Assembly (NCBI RefSeq): GCF_014284155.1
Contig: NZ_JACOFZ010000001.1
Location: forward strand, 1,072,545-1,136,544
Source: Affinundibacterium nitidum
GTDB taxonomy: Bacteria; Pseudomonadota; Gammaproteobacteria; Burkholderiales; Burkholderiaceae_D
Reading direction: 5' to 3'
DNA: 64,000 nucleotides
This document shows positions 39,543-49,228 of this stretch, piece after piece; position 1 is the stretch's first letter, and every line of letters begins with the position of its first letter. Under the pieces are notes generated by a model. That model was not told the DNA's origin. It did not search any database and saw only the letters and a list, made by a program, of their open reading frames with translations. The translations under genes and the position numbers were made by a program.

Positions 39543-39617
39543 GCCGCAAGAGCGATACTATTCGAAGCCAAGCCATGTAGCCCCCTCGTTCTCCCTCAAT
39601 TCAAAAGGAAATTGAAC

Positions 39618-39824
39618 ATGACAGAAAAAGTAAAAGGCCCCGCCTCCTATTTTCCATCTATCGAAAAAAAGTACGAGCAACCCATGGATCATTGGTTCGC
39701 TATCGTTGAAAAACATCTCCATTTAAAACACATGGAAATCGTCAACGTCCTCAAATCTGAGCATGCCATGGGGCACGGACATGCCAATGCGATTGTTGCC
39801 TATGTGTTAGCGCAGAAAAAGTAA
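39618..39824 (+). CDS. DUF4287 small protein
   Basis: 68 residues. AGGAAATTG sits before ATG 39618. The sequence KGPASYFPSIEKKYEQPMDH followed by MEIVNVLKSEHAMGHGHANAIVAYVLA matches the DUF4287 pattern (helical, conserved GHGHANA), a small cytoplasmic domain of unknown function often encoded near DUF5655 or SRPBCC-type genes. It follows the reductase-like gene by 75 bases and is probably in the same unit. Confidence 0.85.
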   Translation: MTEKVKGPASYFPSIEKKYEQPMDHWFAIVEKHLHLKHMEIVNVLKSEHAMGHGHANAIVAYVLAQKK

Positions 39825-39945
39825 TCCATTCTGGCAATTTAAGAGATACGCCAGACGTGGGTTTGGAAGTCATTTCATTTGATGCATCCGATCTCACGAA
39901 CATATCACCTACCGCGAGCAAGCTATCGAAAATTGGAGAAAAACC

Positions 39946-42117
39946 ATGACTTATTCGATCACCCGACGACAATTGATTAGCTATGGCATTGCGGCCAGTT
40001 TCACTCCAAGTCTTGCCATCGCAGGTTCACAAATTCGTCGCCAGTCAACATTAAATTTACCACCAAAAGCAAGGATTAGCGAAGTCACTGATCAATATTG
40101 GGGAGTATCGGTCACAGATCCTTATCGTTGGATGGAAGCGCAACCCAAAACTGCAGAATGGGAAAATTGGCTCAAAGCCCAAGACGTTTATGCGCGTGAA
40201 ATACTGGCCGCAATGCCGGAACAAAAATCCATACTCAAACGACTTGAATATTATTCATCCGATGTAGATCAACTCCGATATGTGATGCCAGCAGGTGGCA
40301 AACTCTTTATCTATAAGAGTCTCAAAGGAGAACAAACGTACAAAGTGTTCATGCGCGATTCGGCAACTTCTTCTGATCAATTACTGATCGATCCAAGTGT
40401 GGGAAGATCACCAAGCGAGGCGCCGGCTAGCCTTGACTTTTTTTCTCCTGCACCGAATGGCAAGCACATCGCCTATGGCATATCGATAGGAGGCTCGGAG
40501 AAGTCCACCGTTTTCATCAAAGATATAGCGTCGGGAAGTTCTGTCGAAATCACTAGTTTGTTTTCTCGCGGTACTGGGTGGAGTGCTGACGGCAAATACT
40601 TCTTTTACTTTAGAGTGAGGGAAGATGCAGTGGCGACGAACGCCGATTTCACCCTGCATTCATCGTGCTGGATGCATGAACTGGGCACCAATCCCAAAAA
40701 CGACCTTGAAGTTTTACGTGCCGGTCAAACGCCAGATGGTGCGAGTATGCCAGACGATCTACCGATGGTCACAGGAGCCGTGGGTAGTGAGTGGGTGCTC
40801 GGTCTGTGCGTATTGAACGAATTCGATATCAACCTCGTTTATGTTGCCAAAGCAGTTGATCTGTACGCGGGTAAACCACAGTGGCGACAAATCGCCGGCA
40901 AAGAGGATGGCATCAAAGATGTGGAGCTACATGGTGATCATGTCTATGTCTTAGCCAAAGGCAAGCAAAGCAACGGTGAGATTATCAAGATCAAGGCCGC
41001 AAAGGAAAACATAAACACGGGCAAAGTCGTGTTAGCGGCCAGTGATCGCGTGCTCAATAGTATGAGTTGTGCTCGCGACGGCATTTACGTGATTGACCTG
41101 CATCATGGAAAGGCGGGACTACACCGTATTGCCAGCAACGACCAAGTGCAAGCAGTGAAGTTGCCGCAAACAGGATCGGTGTGGGGACTCTATACTGCCG
41201 CAGATGAGGCTGGCGCATGGTATAACATGGATGAACTGAGTTCACCTGGTATCACCTACAAGGTCGACGCTCGAGATCTCAGTAGTCGCCGTTACGATTT
41301 TGTTAGACCTTCCGCTCGTGATTTCTCAGCCTATACCACAACCCGCATACAAGCTCCTAGCCGCGACGGTGTCAAGGTGCCACTCGATATCCTGCACCAC
41401 CGAAGTATCCAACTGAATCGCCGTAACCCTGTGTTAATGATTGCCTATGGTGCCTACGGGGACATGCTCGACCCTGGCTTCAATCCGAAGAACATGGCGT
41501 TTCTCGATGCCGGCGGCGTGATTGTCTATGCACACGTACGAGGAGGTGGCGAACTAGGACGAAGCTGGCACGAAGCTGGAAAAAAAGCGCGCAAACACAA
41601 TACGTGGCGCGATGCAATTGACTCGGCTGAACATCTGATTAAGCTAGGCTGGACTAACAAAAAACATCTTGCTCTATGGGGCACCTCAGCCGGCGGCATT
41701 ATGGTCGGCCGAGCTATCACCGAACGCCCCGACCTCTTTGCTGCAGCCATTGGCGAAGTGGGAATATTCAATGCACTGCGTTTCGAACTCACGCCTAATG
41801 GGGCTGGCAACGACGCTGAATTTGGCACAATAAAGAAAGAAGATGAGTTTCATGCCTTACTTAACATGGACGCCTATCATGCCTTGAAAGATGGTGTACG
41901 ATATCCTGCTTGCATGTTACTTACCGGTGCAAACGATATGCGCGTCGAGCCCTGGCAAGTTGGAAAATTTGCGGCTCGCCTGCAAGCAGCATCAACGCAT
42001 GCTCCCGGTGCGATACTGAGAGTTGACTACGAATCTGGCCATTTCGCAGCCTCGAGGAAAAAAGGCCTAGAGAAAACCGCCGATATTTTTTACTTTGTGC
42101 TTCACTCTACAAAGTAA
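39946..42117 (+). CDS. Tat-exported prolyl oligopeptidase family protein (S9)
   Basis: 723 residues. The twin-arginine signal TRRQLISYGIAASFTPSLAIAG predicts folded export (core RRQLI followed by a hydrophobic stretch). A seven-bladed propeller spans ~50-430 (SVTDPYRWMEAQPKTAEWENWL is the family's N-terminal signature). The catalytic alpha/beta hydrolase domain has nucleophile Ser in WGTSAGG, Asp in LTGANDMRVEP and His in YESGHF. It cleaves short peptides after proline. GGAG is seven bases before the ATG. Confidence 0.9.
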   Translation: MTYSITRRQLISYGIAASFTPSLAIAGSQIRRQSTLNLPPKARISEVTDQYWGVSVTDPYRWMEAQPKTAEWENWLKAQDVYAREILAAMPEQKSILKRLEYYSSDVDQLRYVMPAGGKLFIYKSLKGEQTYKVFMRDSATSSDQLLIDPSVGRSPSEAPASLDFFSPAPNGKHIAYGISIGGSEKSTVFIKDIASGSSVEITSLFSRGTGWSADGKYFFYFRVREDAVATNADFTLHSSCWMHELGTNPKNDLEVLRAGQTPDGASMPDDLPMVTGAVGSEWVLGLCVLNEFDINLVYVAKAVDLYAGKPQWRQIAGKEDGIKDVELHGDHVYVLAKGKQSNGEIIKIKAAKENINTGKVVLAASDRVLNSMSCARDGIYVIDLHHGKAGLHRIASNDQVQAVKLPQTGSVWGLYTAADEAGAWYNMDELSSPGITYKVDARDLSSRRYDFVRPSARDFSAYTTTRIQAPSRDGVKVPLDILHHRSIQLNRRNPVLMIAYGAYGDMLDPGFNPKNMAFLDAGGVIVYAHVRGGGELGRSWHEAGKKARKHNTWRDAIDSAEHLIKLGWTNKKHLALWGTSAGGIMVGRAITERPDLFAAAIGEVGIFNALRFELTPNGAGNDAEFGTIKKEDEFHALLNMDAYHALKDGVRYPACMLLTGANDMRVEPWQVGKFAARLQAASTHAPGAILRVDYESGHFAASRKKGLEKTADIFYFVLHSTK

Positions 42118-42271
42118 GCCGGCGCTCAAGTTTGCAAAGAGATTGAAGGTTGGTCTGGCTAGCACTCCAACAGGCAAAACGCATGATCTATTGCAGGGCC
42201 CCTTCTATACATTTTCAAACGCTAATCTTCGTTTCAAATCAGAAATCGTTGATTGCTCACAAATATTTAGT

Positions 42272-43174
42272 CTACAAGACTCTCTTGCTCGATCTTACAA
42301 AAGCCTTCGCTTCTTTCTTTAGCCAATCGGCGAAGGCTTGTAAGTCATCAGACTTTTGCAAGCCTATCGGAGTCACCAGATAGTAACTGTAGTCAGACGG
42401 CGCGACGATGTCGAATAGACGGAGCAAATTACCTGCCGCTATTTCCGCGGCGACCAGACTATGACGGGCGACGGCAATTCCCTGCCCTGCCATGGCTGCA
42501 GTCAACATTAAATTACTGTCGCTGAGATGCGACTCAAGTTTGAATTGATGAATATCGATGCCGGCATGATGGCCCCAGTTTTGCCACTCGCGCCCATGTT
42601 CGACGCACAGAATGCGATGCTTCAACAGTTGCTGTGGCGTGCGTGGGAATCGACCTTGATTAAAGTTAGGACTACAAACTGGGTAGAGCTGATCGTCGAG
42701 TAGCTTCTCTGCATCGTAACCATCCCATTTACCCAAGCCAAAACGAATCGCGATATCGGTTTTCGTTTTTTCTAAATTGACGAGTCCAATCGCCGCTTGA
42801 ATATGAATCGGTAAATCAGGATGTAAAGCTTGAAACTTGCCGAGACGAGGCAACAGCCAAAAAGTGGCGAAGGATTGCAAGGTCGCCACCTTGATGCCCG
42901 GTGAGCGTTTCTCGGTCTGAATCTGACCAAGAGCTCGTGCGATTTGGCGCAACGCGGGTTGAATTTGCTTGAGCAGTTGTGCGCCATCGGCTGTCAACTG
43001 CATCTGCCTGCTTTTGCGCTCAAACAGAGCAACGCCTAAGGCTTGCTCCAAGCCACGCATCTGCTGACTGACAGCACTATGCGTAATGTTCAGCTCTTGC
43101 GCTGCCAAGGAATAGCTTTTATGGCGCGCCGCCGTTTCGAAGGTTTGCAGTGAATTTAACGATATTGTACTCAT
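42272..43174 (-). CDS. LysR-family regulator, GcvA-like
   Basis: 300 residues. N-terminal winged helix LNSLQTFETAARHKSYSLAAQEL with ITHSAVSQQMRGLEQALGVALFERKSRQMQLTADG (shown in parts) is the GcvA/AmpR-type HTH. The effector domain contains the typical VATLQSFATFWLLPRLGKFQ. It is divergent from the EamA transporter at 43325 with a 150-base shared region, so it probably controls that exporter. The effector is unknown. Confidence 0.9.
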   Translation of the reverse strand: MSTISLNSLQTFETAARHKSYSLAAQELNITHSAVSQQMRGLEQALGVALFERKSRQMQLTADGAQLLKQIQPALRQIARALGQIQTEKRSPGIKVATLQSFATFWLLPRLGKFQALHPDLPIHIQAAIGLVNLEKTKTDIAIRFGLGKWDGYDAEKLLDDQLYPVCSPNFNQGRFPRTPQQLLKHRILCVEHGREWQNWGHHAGIDIHQFKLESHLSDSNLMLTAAMAGQGIAVARHSLVAAEIAAGNLLRLFDIVAPSDYSYYLVTPIGLQKSDDLQAFADWLKKEAKAFVRSSKRVL

Positions 43175-43324
43175 GACGTATTGTTAGAAAAACTTACAGC
43201 GGATGTCAATAAGTATCGTTGGCTTTTTTTTGTGTTGAGGTCTAGCATGCCAACCTGTTCAGCATATTTACTGCCTTATTTGCACCATTATTGATACTCC
43301 ATTCCCTCAAATAGCGAAAAATCT

Positions 43325-44218
43325 ATGTCAACTACCAATCTGATCCGTCTACTATCGCTGGCTTTAATATGGGGCACAAGCTTCATGTTGATGCGTATTG
43401 CTTCGCCTGTGTTTGGGCCGTTCCTGACGACTTTCGGGCGCGCTAGTCTTGGCGCACTCGCCATTTATTTGTATGCACGCCATCGCCGTATAGAGTTTCA
43501 ATGGAAGCGCAACGCAAAAACCTATTTGATTATCGGTTTAGGGAATACCGCGATTCCTTTCAGTTTATTTGCCTGGTCGGCCTTGCATGTGCCTTCTGCT
43601 TACATGGCAACCATGAATTCTCTGGCACCAATCTTTACCGCGGTGTTTGGCTTCATCATGCTCGGCGAACGTTTGAGTTGGTTGCGCATCTGTGCTTTTA
43701 TACTTGGTTTGTTTGGTGTCGCAGTTTTGGTCGGAATAGGCCCAGTTGATGTCACGCCTTGGGTGATTGGTGGCGTCTTAGCGGGCATGGGTGCAGCGGT
43801 GGGCTATGGTTTCGCAGCCACTTACACTCGTATGTACGCCAAAGAGATTCCTGCCTTAGCGACTGCCACAGGTAGTCAATTTGCTGCGGCGCTTGCCCTA
43901 TTGCCTTTAGCTGCACCAGCGATCCCACATGCGATTACCCACGGCACGGGCACGGCCTTACTCGCTGTTGCCATCTTGGGCGTAGTCTGCACAGGCATTG
44001 CTTATGCCATGTTCTTCCAATTGATTTCAACTGAGGGGGCAAGCAAAGCGATTACGGTCACTTTCTTGATTCCGGCTACTGCCTCCATTTGGGCTTGGCT
44101 ATTACTGAACGAGCCAATCACCCATGGCATCATTGCTGGCATCTTGATTGTGTTGTGTGCGACAGCGATGTCTTTGGGTTTAATCAAGTTACCTAAACGG
44201 ACTCAAAAAATCGCATAA
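43325..44218 (+). CDS. EamA-family (DMT) transporter
   Basis: 297 residues with ten hydrophobic segments arranged as two EamA repeats (first: LALIWGTSFMLMRIASPVFG and AYMATMNSLAPIFTAVFGF; second: GYGFAATYTRMYAKEI and TVTFLIPATASIWAWLLLNE). Drug/metabolite exporters of this group move amino acids or small metabolites out of the cell. The divergent LysR gene is its likely regulator. A hairpin GAAGGAGG/CCTCCTTC at 44234-44258 follows, without a T-tract. Confidence 0.9.
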   Translation: MSTTNLIRLLSLALIWGTSFMLMRIASPVFGPFLTTFGRASLGALAIYLYARHRRIEFQWKRNAKTYLIIGLGNTAIPFSLFAWSALHVPSAYMATMNSLAPIFTAVFGFIMLGERLSWLRICAFILGLFGVAVLVGIGPVDVTPWVIGGVLAGMGAAVGYGFAATYTRMYAKEIPALATATGSQFAAALALLPLAAPAIPHAITHGTGTALLAVAILGVVCTGIAYAMFFQLISTEGASKAITVTFLIPATASIWAWLLLNEPITHGIIAGILIVLCATAMSLGLIKLPKRTQKIA

Positions 44219-44349
44219 AGATTAGACTTGTTGGAAGGAGGTCACAAGAGCCTCCTTCGCTGCTCTCCCCGCACTTGTCAAACCCTTACACAGCACACCG
44301 CTCGTTTGTTAAAATAAAGGCATGATGGCAAAGCCTTAAACGAACACAT

Positions 44350-45228
44350 ATGCGCGTCCTCAAACAGGTTATCTTAAGCTGTATCGCTGCTTTAATCAGT
44401 TTTCATGCTCACGCGCAACTGCGCTCACATCTTTTCGAGCTCTCACGACAATCGATTGAATACACAACGGCGGGAAGCGATAGGAAAGCTGCAGCTCGCA
44501 TGCTGGTATTCGATGCACTGGCGCAGGATCTTCCTTGGTCAAGACCCTCTTTCAATCATGCCGCGGTTATTTTTCAGCATACGAACACAGAGCACGAACC
44601 AGATGACGGTGAACTCTACCGTTCACAAGAAATGCATTTACTGACTTTTTTCTTATTGAAGGAAGAAGCGAGACTTAACAATAGCCTACCACGTGGCTTA
44701 CTTGGCACCTATCGTTACGTTCGCGTAATGGACTTACCTAAAGAATTGAACCTCGAATGGGTTGACGATCCATTGACCCAAATCCTTGTATTAGCTGTCG
44801 ATAACATCAGCGACGAAGAACGCTTAAGGCGTGGCTTCCCTTTCGCTCTACTCAAATCATCCAACACCCTCAATCCAAATCCACTCGACCAAACTCTTCG
44901 CACTCACAAGCGCGAGCAAGAGACCGAACAACTGTATATCGCCGATCAGCAAACCAGAAGCTTGTTCAAAAAAGAGGAGATGATCTTTAATCGCTATATT
45001 GAACGCGTTGGAGATGCTCAACGTCGTGCGCGTCTATACGAGATGACGTCGGAAGATGTGTTATGGGATGCCAAGACACTTTATCGTGCTGCCGTGGTCT
45101 TAAATGACACGCCCAGCACCATCAAAAGAAAAGCTAAACCACACTATCAATTGCAGGAAAATCACCTACTCGCTTTTTTCTTTGCACGACAAGCTTTTCT
45201 CAAGGGTGAACATAAGCGGCACCATTAG
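44350..45228 (+). CDS. Exported hypothetical protein
   Basis: 292 residues. Signal peptide MRVLKQVILSCIAALISFHAHAQ. The mature protein is charged and helical, with a repeated feature: 'ARMLVFDALAQDLPWSRPSFNHAAVIFQ' and 'AKTLYRAAVVLNDTPS', each followed by 'EMHLLTFFLLKEEARL' or 'ENHLLAFFFARQAFL', suggesting an internal duplication. No family recognised. It stands alone. Confidence 0.65.
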   Translation: MRVLKQVILSCIAALISFHAHAQLRSHLFELSRQSIEYTTAGSDRKAAARMLVFDALAQDLPWSRPSFNHAAVIFQHTNTEHEPDDGELYRSQEMHLLTFFLLKEEARLNNSLPRGLLGTYRYVRVMDLPKELNLEWVDDPLTQILVLAVDNISDEERLRRGFPFALLKSSNTLNPNPLDQTLRTHKREQETEQLYIADQQTRSLFKKEEMIFNRYIERVGDAQRRARLYEMTSEDVLWDAKTLYRAAVVLNDTPSTIKRKAKPHYQLQENHLLAFFFARQAFLKGEHKRHH

Positions 45229-45542
45229 TCGTTAGCAGTCTCAACACTTATCTGAGGGTCAGCCAGATGCCAGACAACTTCGGACTTAAAATCGAAAATA
45301 CCAATCCTTCGAGAGTCTGCCAAAAAGAGTTACATGTGAGCGTGGAACAATGGGGAAAATACGAATTTCCATTTCATCTTGGGCGCTTGATGAAAGCATT
45401 ATGCAATCCTGTTTAGATCCTGAAAAACCAAATGCAAAGTGTCATCAAGGACCATTTTCAGGACAAAAAAAATTTGATTATCATCACATCCTTTGGCCAG
45501 ATTCAAAATTAAAATTATGACTCCTCATCATTTTTTTGAAAT
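45229..45542. other. 314-bp stretch with small uncertain frames
   Basis: Between two exported-protein genes. It contains overlapping short frames at 45267-45416 (49 codons) and 45350-45520. No terminator hairpin after 45228 was recognised. Confidence 0.4.
45350..45520 (+). CDS. Possible 56-residue ORF
   Basis: ATG 45350 to TGA 45520. The product reads like real protein (LDESIMQSCLDPEKPNAKCH, then GPFSGQKKFDYHHILWPDSK) with two cysteines, but there is no Shine-Dalgarno sequence and it overlaps another short frame. It may be the tail of a decayed gene. Unknown family. Confidence 0.25.
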   Translation: MGKIRISISSWALDESIMQSCLDPEKPNAKCHQGPFSGQKKFDYHHILWPDSKLKL

Positions 45543-46568
45543 ATGAAAAAGCAATCTCTCACTTTCATTACCAAACTCATTTCGTCGCTGACGATCACGG
45601 TATTTAGTTTATCAAGCCTTGCGCAAAGCAAAGACCTTCCAAATGCTCAAGATCACCCTTTAATTCAGCGCTTCCAAGGATCGTGGATGTCCGGCTACCT
45701 GCAAACAGATTGGACTGAAGCAACGCTGCCGCAAGCGAAAACGATTAAACAAGATGGTGCGAAAAGCGTGGAATGGAAAGTCGTTGAAGGCAAAGAAACT
45801 CGTCTGCACTATCTATCTCCAGTAGGCAAAACGACTTTAGAGGTACATCGTAATTACCGTGATGCCTTGCTCAAGGCAGGTTTGCAAGTAAGCATGAGCT
45901 GCGACCAAAATTGTGACGATCTGTTTAGAGCTTGGCGGGACCAGGCAAAGCCATTTAAACGCCAATTCAAATGGGACGATGGCCACCATAAAGGTTTTAG
46001 TCACAATGGGGCTCCAGACAATGAAGAAGGCAGGCTCATCGTCGGTGCTTTCGCGGCAAATGGAAAACATTCCAAAACCTATGTTCTGGTCTATAACTCC
46101 ATGGCGTTTGGCGGTGGCAGAAAAGTAGACCCCATGGTCTCTACCTTTATCCAGATTATCGAGGAAAAAGCACAGCCCACAGGACAAGTAAGTGTCAACG
46201 CCGACTCGCTCAATCAAAGCCTTGATTACTCAGGCCATGTCTCGCTCTACGGTTTATTGTTCGATACCGGCAAAGCAGAATTGAAAACTGAAAGCCAAAC
46301 ACAGCTGGCCGAACTCACCAAAATGCTGAAGTCGCAAAATAATTTGAACGTTATCATTGTTGGCCACACTGATAACGTTGGCAGCATCGACAGCAATCTT
46401 AGTTTGAGTCAGGCGCGCGCTCAAGCCATCGTTCAAGGATTGGTTCAAGCTGGCATCGATAAACGTCGCCTCATCGCCAAAGGCGTCGCTAACTTCGCAC
46501 CGATTGCGACCAATAGCAGCGAAGAAGGACGGGCACTCAATCGACGCGTTGAAATTGTGGTGCAATAA
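45543..46568 (+). CDS. OmpA-like envelope protein with DUF4892-like N-terminal domain
   Basis: 341 residues. Sec signal to LAQ. The N-terminal ~190 residues (DHPLIQRFQGSWMSGYLQTDWTEATLP, shown in part as DHPLIQRFQGSWMSGY) resemble DUF4892. The C-terminal OmpA peptidoglycan-binding domain has LLFDTGKAEL, VIIVGHTDNVGSIDSNLSLSQARA and GVANFAPIATNSSEEGRALNRRVEI (seen in parts). The diaminopimelate-binding Asp and Arg (HTDN…NRRVEI) are present. It is anchored to the wall in the periplasm. A strong terminator follows. Confidence 0.85.
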   Translation: MKKQSLTFITKLISSLTITVFSLSSLAQSKDLPNAQDHPLIQRFQGSWMSGYLQTDWTEATLPQAKTIKQDGAKSVEWKVVEGKETRLHYLSPVGKTTLEVHRNYRDALLKAGLQVSMSCDQNCDDLFRAWRDQAKPFKRQFKWDDGHHKGFSHNGAPDNEEGRLIVGAFAANGKHSKTYVLVYNSMAFGGGRKVDPMVSTFIQIIEEKAQPTGQVSVNADSLNQSLDYSGHVSLYGLLFDTGKAELKTESQTQLAELTKMLKSQNNLNVIIVGHTDNVGSIDSNLSLSQARAQAIVQGLVQAGIDKRRLIAKGVANFAPIATNSSEEGRALNRRVEIVVQ

Positions 46569-46613
46569 GCTGACATCGCATTATTATTCCCGCCTCTTTG
46601 CGCTGTCTTCTCA

Positions 46614-46654
46614 AAGTCTTCGGCCACAATGCCATGTGGCACGAAGACTTTTTT
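46614..46654 (+). terminator. Rho-independent terminator of the OmpA-like gene
   Basis: AAGTCTTCG-GCCAC (46614-46627) pairs with GTGGC-A-CGAAGACTT (46636-46650) with one bulged A, eight-base loop, then Ts to 46654. It begins 45 bases after the stop. Confidence 0.88.
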
Positions 46655-46861
46655 ACTAAAATCTATATTTATTAACAACTACCTCAACTGTGAGCACAAA
46701 CTAGTGAGCGATGGCCTCATTTGATAATTTTTTTCTCAGATCACGAAAGGATTTGGAAAATTTTTAGACTAAGGTGTAATTCTTTGTAACCACAGTGGCA
46801 CAGTATTAACTCTTCTGGCACTTTTCCGTTTATGATGAAATTTTTGCGGCGGGAGAATCAC

Positions 46862-47104
46862 TTGAAAACAATAAAAGTCCTTCGTCTGAGCGTAAGCCTT
46901 AGCATCATTAGTCTCTCTTTGACATTGAGTGCCTGTAGCACAATACAGACTGTGCAACCATGGGAAAAAGGCAAATTAGCGCGCCAAGACATGCGCTTTG
47001 ACCGAGACAATCTCGATGCGCGATTTGTCGATCATACCTATTTCAGCAAAGAAGCTTCTTCAGGCGGCAGCGGCGTCGGTGGTGGCGGATGTGGTTGTAA
47101 CTAA
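46862..47104 (+). CDS. DUF4266 lipoprotein
   Basis: 80 residues from TTG 46862, chosen because GGGAG sits six bases upstream. The ATGs at 46832 and 46835 have no ribosome site and would lengthen the signal unnaturally. Lipobox LSAC after a hydrophobic core. The mature part has the family signature VQPWEKGKLARQDMRFD and a Gly/Cys-rich end GGGGCGCN. Small outer-membrane-associated lipoprotein of unknown role, almost always next to DUF3570, as here. Confidence 0.88.
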   Translation: MKTIKVLRLSVSLSIISLSLTLSACSTIQTVQPWEKGKLARQDMRFDRDNLDARFVDHTYFSKEASSGGSGVGGGGCGCN

Positions 47105-47145
47105 GTGACAACTCAACTTACCAGCAAGATTGAAGAAGACGGACA

Positions 47146-48258
47146 ATGAGCACAAATAGCAAATCCCACGCAAAATTTCTATTGGCAACCTTAGCTGTTC
47201 TTAACACTCAAGTTTGTCACGCCGAAGACCCACCCGAAAAAGCTTCGATCGCGGTCAAATATCTCGATTACTTCGATAAACAACCGAACAAAGACAGAAT
47301 TCGTGTCAAAGCTAGCGCGATCGGTGTGGTTGCGCCAATTTCCCCTGAATGGTCAATGACAGCTACGGCGACAACTGACGGCATCTCAGGTGCATCACCG
47401 GCCTATCACAACTCAGCTATCACTAAAATGCATGACAGGCGCAATGCAATTGACGCCGGACTGACACGTTACTTTGGCGATGGCAGCATCACACTTGGTA
47501 GTGCTTACTCTAATGAATCTGACTACGTGTCGAAGGCAATTACATTGCAAGGCTCATTAAGCTCAGAAGATCGAAATACCACCTGGTCTGCCGGGATCGG
47601 CCTGAGTTTCGACAGCATTAATCCAAACAATAAAATCGTACAAGATCAAAGTAAGCATGTAACTGATTTCTTGTTTGGTGTCTCTCAGGTACTAACTCCA
47701 GTCGATATCGTGCAAGTGAATGTCGGTTTAGCGAACGCGACGGGATACATGTCCGATCCATACAAAATTTTCGACAATCGCCCTGATCGTAAAAGCCATA
47801 CGATGACAGTACGTTGGAACCATCATCTTGATAAGCTCGATGCGACGACACGCTTTAGTTATCGTTACTACGGTGATGACTGGTCGGTGAAGTCACATAC
47901 TTTCGGTCTCGAGTATGTACAAAACTTAAGTGCCGGCTGGAGTATCACTCCCTTAGTGAGGCTCTATAGCCAAAGTGCGGCCAAGTTTTATGTCGATGCC
48001 GGTCCAGTTGGTTTCCCTTTCCCGCCGAATCCGCCTGAAGGTGCGATTTATTTCTCCGAAGATCAACGTCTTTCCGCTTATGGCGCGCACACACTAGGTT
48101 TTAAGATTGTCAAGAACCTTGGTGATGATTGGGTGGTCGATTTTAAATATGAGAAATACGAACAGCGTTCAAACTGGCGTCTATTTGGCGACGGCAGCCC
48201 AAGGCTCTTACCTTTTTCAGCGCGTAGTTTTCAGGTTGGTTTAGCACGTTCGTTTTAA
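47146..48258 (+). CDS. DUF3570 outer-membrane beta-barrel protein
   Basis: 370 residues: signal (LLATLAVLNTQVCHA), then alternating strands to a C-terminal phenylalanine (FQVGLARSF), the signature of outer-membrane barrels. Internal motifs IAVKYLDYFDKQPNKDRIRVKA and SYRYYGDDWSVKSHTFGLEY match the DUF3570 family. The known context is DUF4266-DUF3570-ApbE, often with a thioredoxin-like gene, which is absent here. Function unknown; a role in flavin-linked redox export is inferred from the ApbE partner only. Confidence 0.85.
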   Translation: MSTNSKSHAKFLLATLAVLNTQVCHAEDPPEKASIAVKYLDYFDKQPNKDRIRVKASAIGVVAPISPEWSMTATATTDGISGASPAYHNSAITKMHDRRNAIDAGLTRYFGDGSITLGSAYSNESDYVSKAITLQGSLSSEDRNTTWSAGIGLSFDSINPNNKIVQDQSKHVTDFLFGVSQVLTPVDIVQVNVGLANATGYMSDPYKIFDNRPDRKSHTMTVRWNHHLDKLDATTRFSYRYYGDDWSVKSHTFGLEYVQNLSAGWSITPLVRLYSQSAAKFYVDAGPVGFPFPPNPPEGAIYFSEDQRLSAYGAHTLGFKIVKNLGDDWVVDFKYEKYEQRSNWRLFGDGSPRLLPFSARSFQVGLARSF

Positions 48259-48289
48259 GCGGCTTGATGTCGATGGATGATACTTTTTG

Positions 48290-49177
48290 ATGGAGATTTT
48301 TCGCTTCCCATTCAAGGCTATGGGTTCGGCTTGTGAAATTGTAATTGCTGATATTGATCGGACTATCGCACAAGTAAAAGCCGCTGAAGCAGCACAAGAG
48401 GCCTTGAGGATTGAAAAAAAGTATTCCCGCTACCAAGCTGAAAGCGTCGTATCAAGAATCAATGCAGCGGCGGGGAAGCAGAAAGTTGAATGTGACCCAG
48501 AAACTTGGGAAATGTTGAACTATGCTGAACAGTTGTACCAGATGAGTGAAGGCTTGTTTGATATTAGTTCGGGTATTTTGCGGCAAGCTTGGAATTTTAA
48601 AGAGCCTCGCTTACCCGAAAAAGCACAGCTTGATGCACTATGCGAAAGCATAGACTGGCCTAGTATCGAACGTGAATGCAATCACATCTACCTTCCGAAA
48701 GTCGGGATGGAAATCGACTTTGGCGGATTTGGTAAAGAATATGCAGCGGATAAAGCTGGTGCAGTACTTGAACGTTTGAAGGTAAGACACGGATACGTTA
48801 ATCTTGGTGGCGATATCCGCGTTTTGGGACCTAAACCCGACGGTCAATCTTGGGTTATTGGAATTCAGCACCCTCGTGAGTTGTCGAAAATTATTGCGAC
48901 CATTCCGTTAAAAGAAGGTGCACTCGCAACCAGCGGAGACTATGAAAAATACTTTGAGCTTAATGGCAAACGGTACTGTCATATTCTTAATCCACGGACT
49001 GGAATGCCAGTTGAATATTGGTCATCGATAAGTGTTTTGGCACCGCTCAGTTTAATGGCTGGTAGCTACACCACTATTGCGATGCTAATGGAAGATCGAG
49101 GACTGGCTTTTTTGGAAGAGGCAGGTGCGAGTTACTTTACGACCGATTTACAATGCAATATTCGCTTTAAAAAGTAA
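48290..49177 (+). CDS. apbE: ApbE-family FAD:protein FMN transferase, variant
   Basis: 295 residues. Family motifs: FKAMGSACEIVI at the start, SRINAAAGKQ, GLFDISSGIL, MEIDFGGFGKEYAADKAG (FAD site) and YVNLGGDIRVLG. Two oddities: no signal peptide or lipobox (an in-frame stop at 48278 rules out upstream extension), and the usual metal-binding Asp in A-D-x-x-x-T is Gly in MAGSYTTIAML. Such AGS-x-T forms occur in ApbE proteins beside DUF3570. Activity in flavinylating a partner is plausible but unproven. Confidence 0.85.
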   Translation: MEIFRFPFKAMGSACEIVIADIDRTIAQVKAAEAAQEALRIEKKYSRYQAESVVSRINAAAGKQKVECDPETWEMLNYAEQLYQMSEGLFDISSGILRQAWNFKEPRLPEKAQLDALCESIDWPSIERECNHIYLPKVGMEIDFGGFGKEYAADKAGAVLERLKVRHGYVNLGGDIRVLGPKPDGQSWVIGIQHPRELSKIIATIPLKEGALATSGDYEKYFELNGKRYCHILNPRTGMPVEYWSSISVLAPLSLMAGSYTTIAMLMEDRGLAFLEEAGASYFTTDLQCNIRFKK

Positions 49178-49228
49178 ATGTTACGCACACGGCTAAATAT
49201 TTAATTTTCATAAATAAGAGGAAGAATC

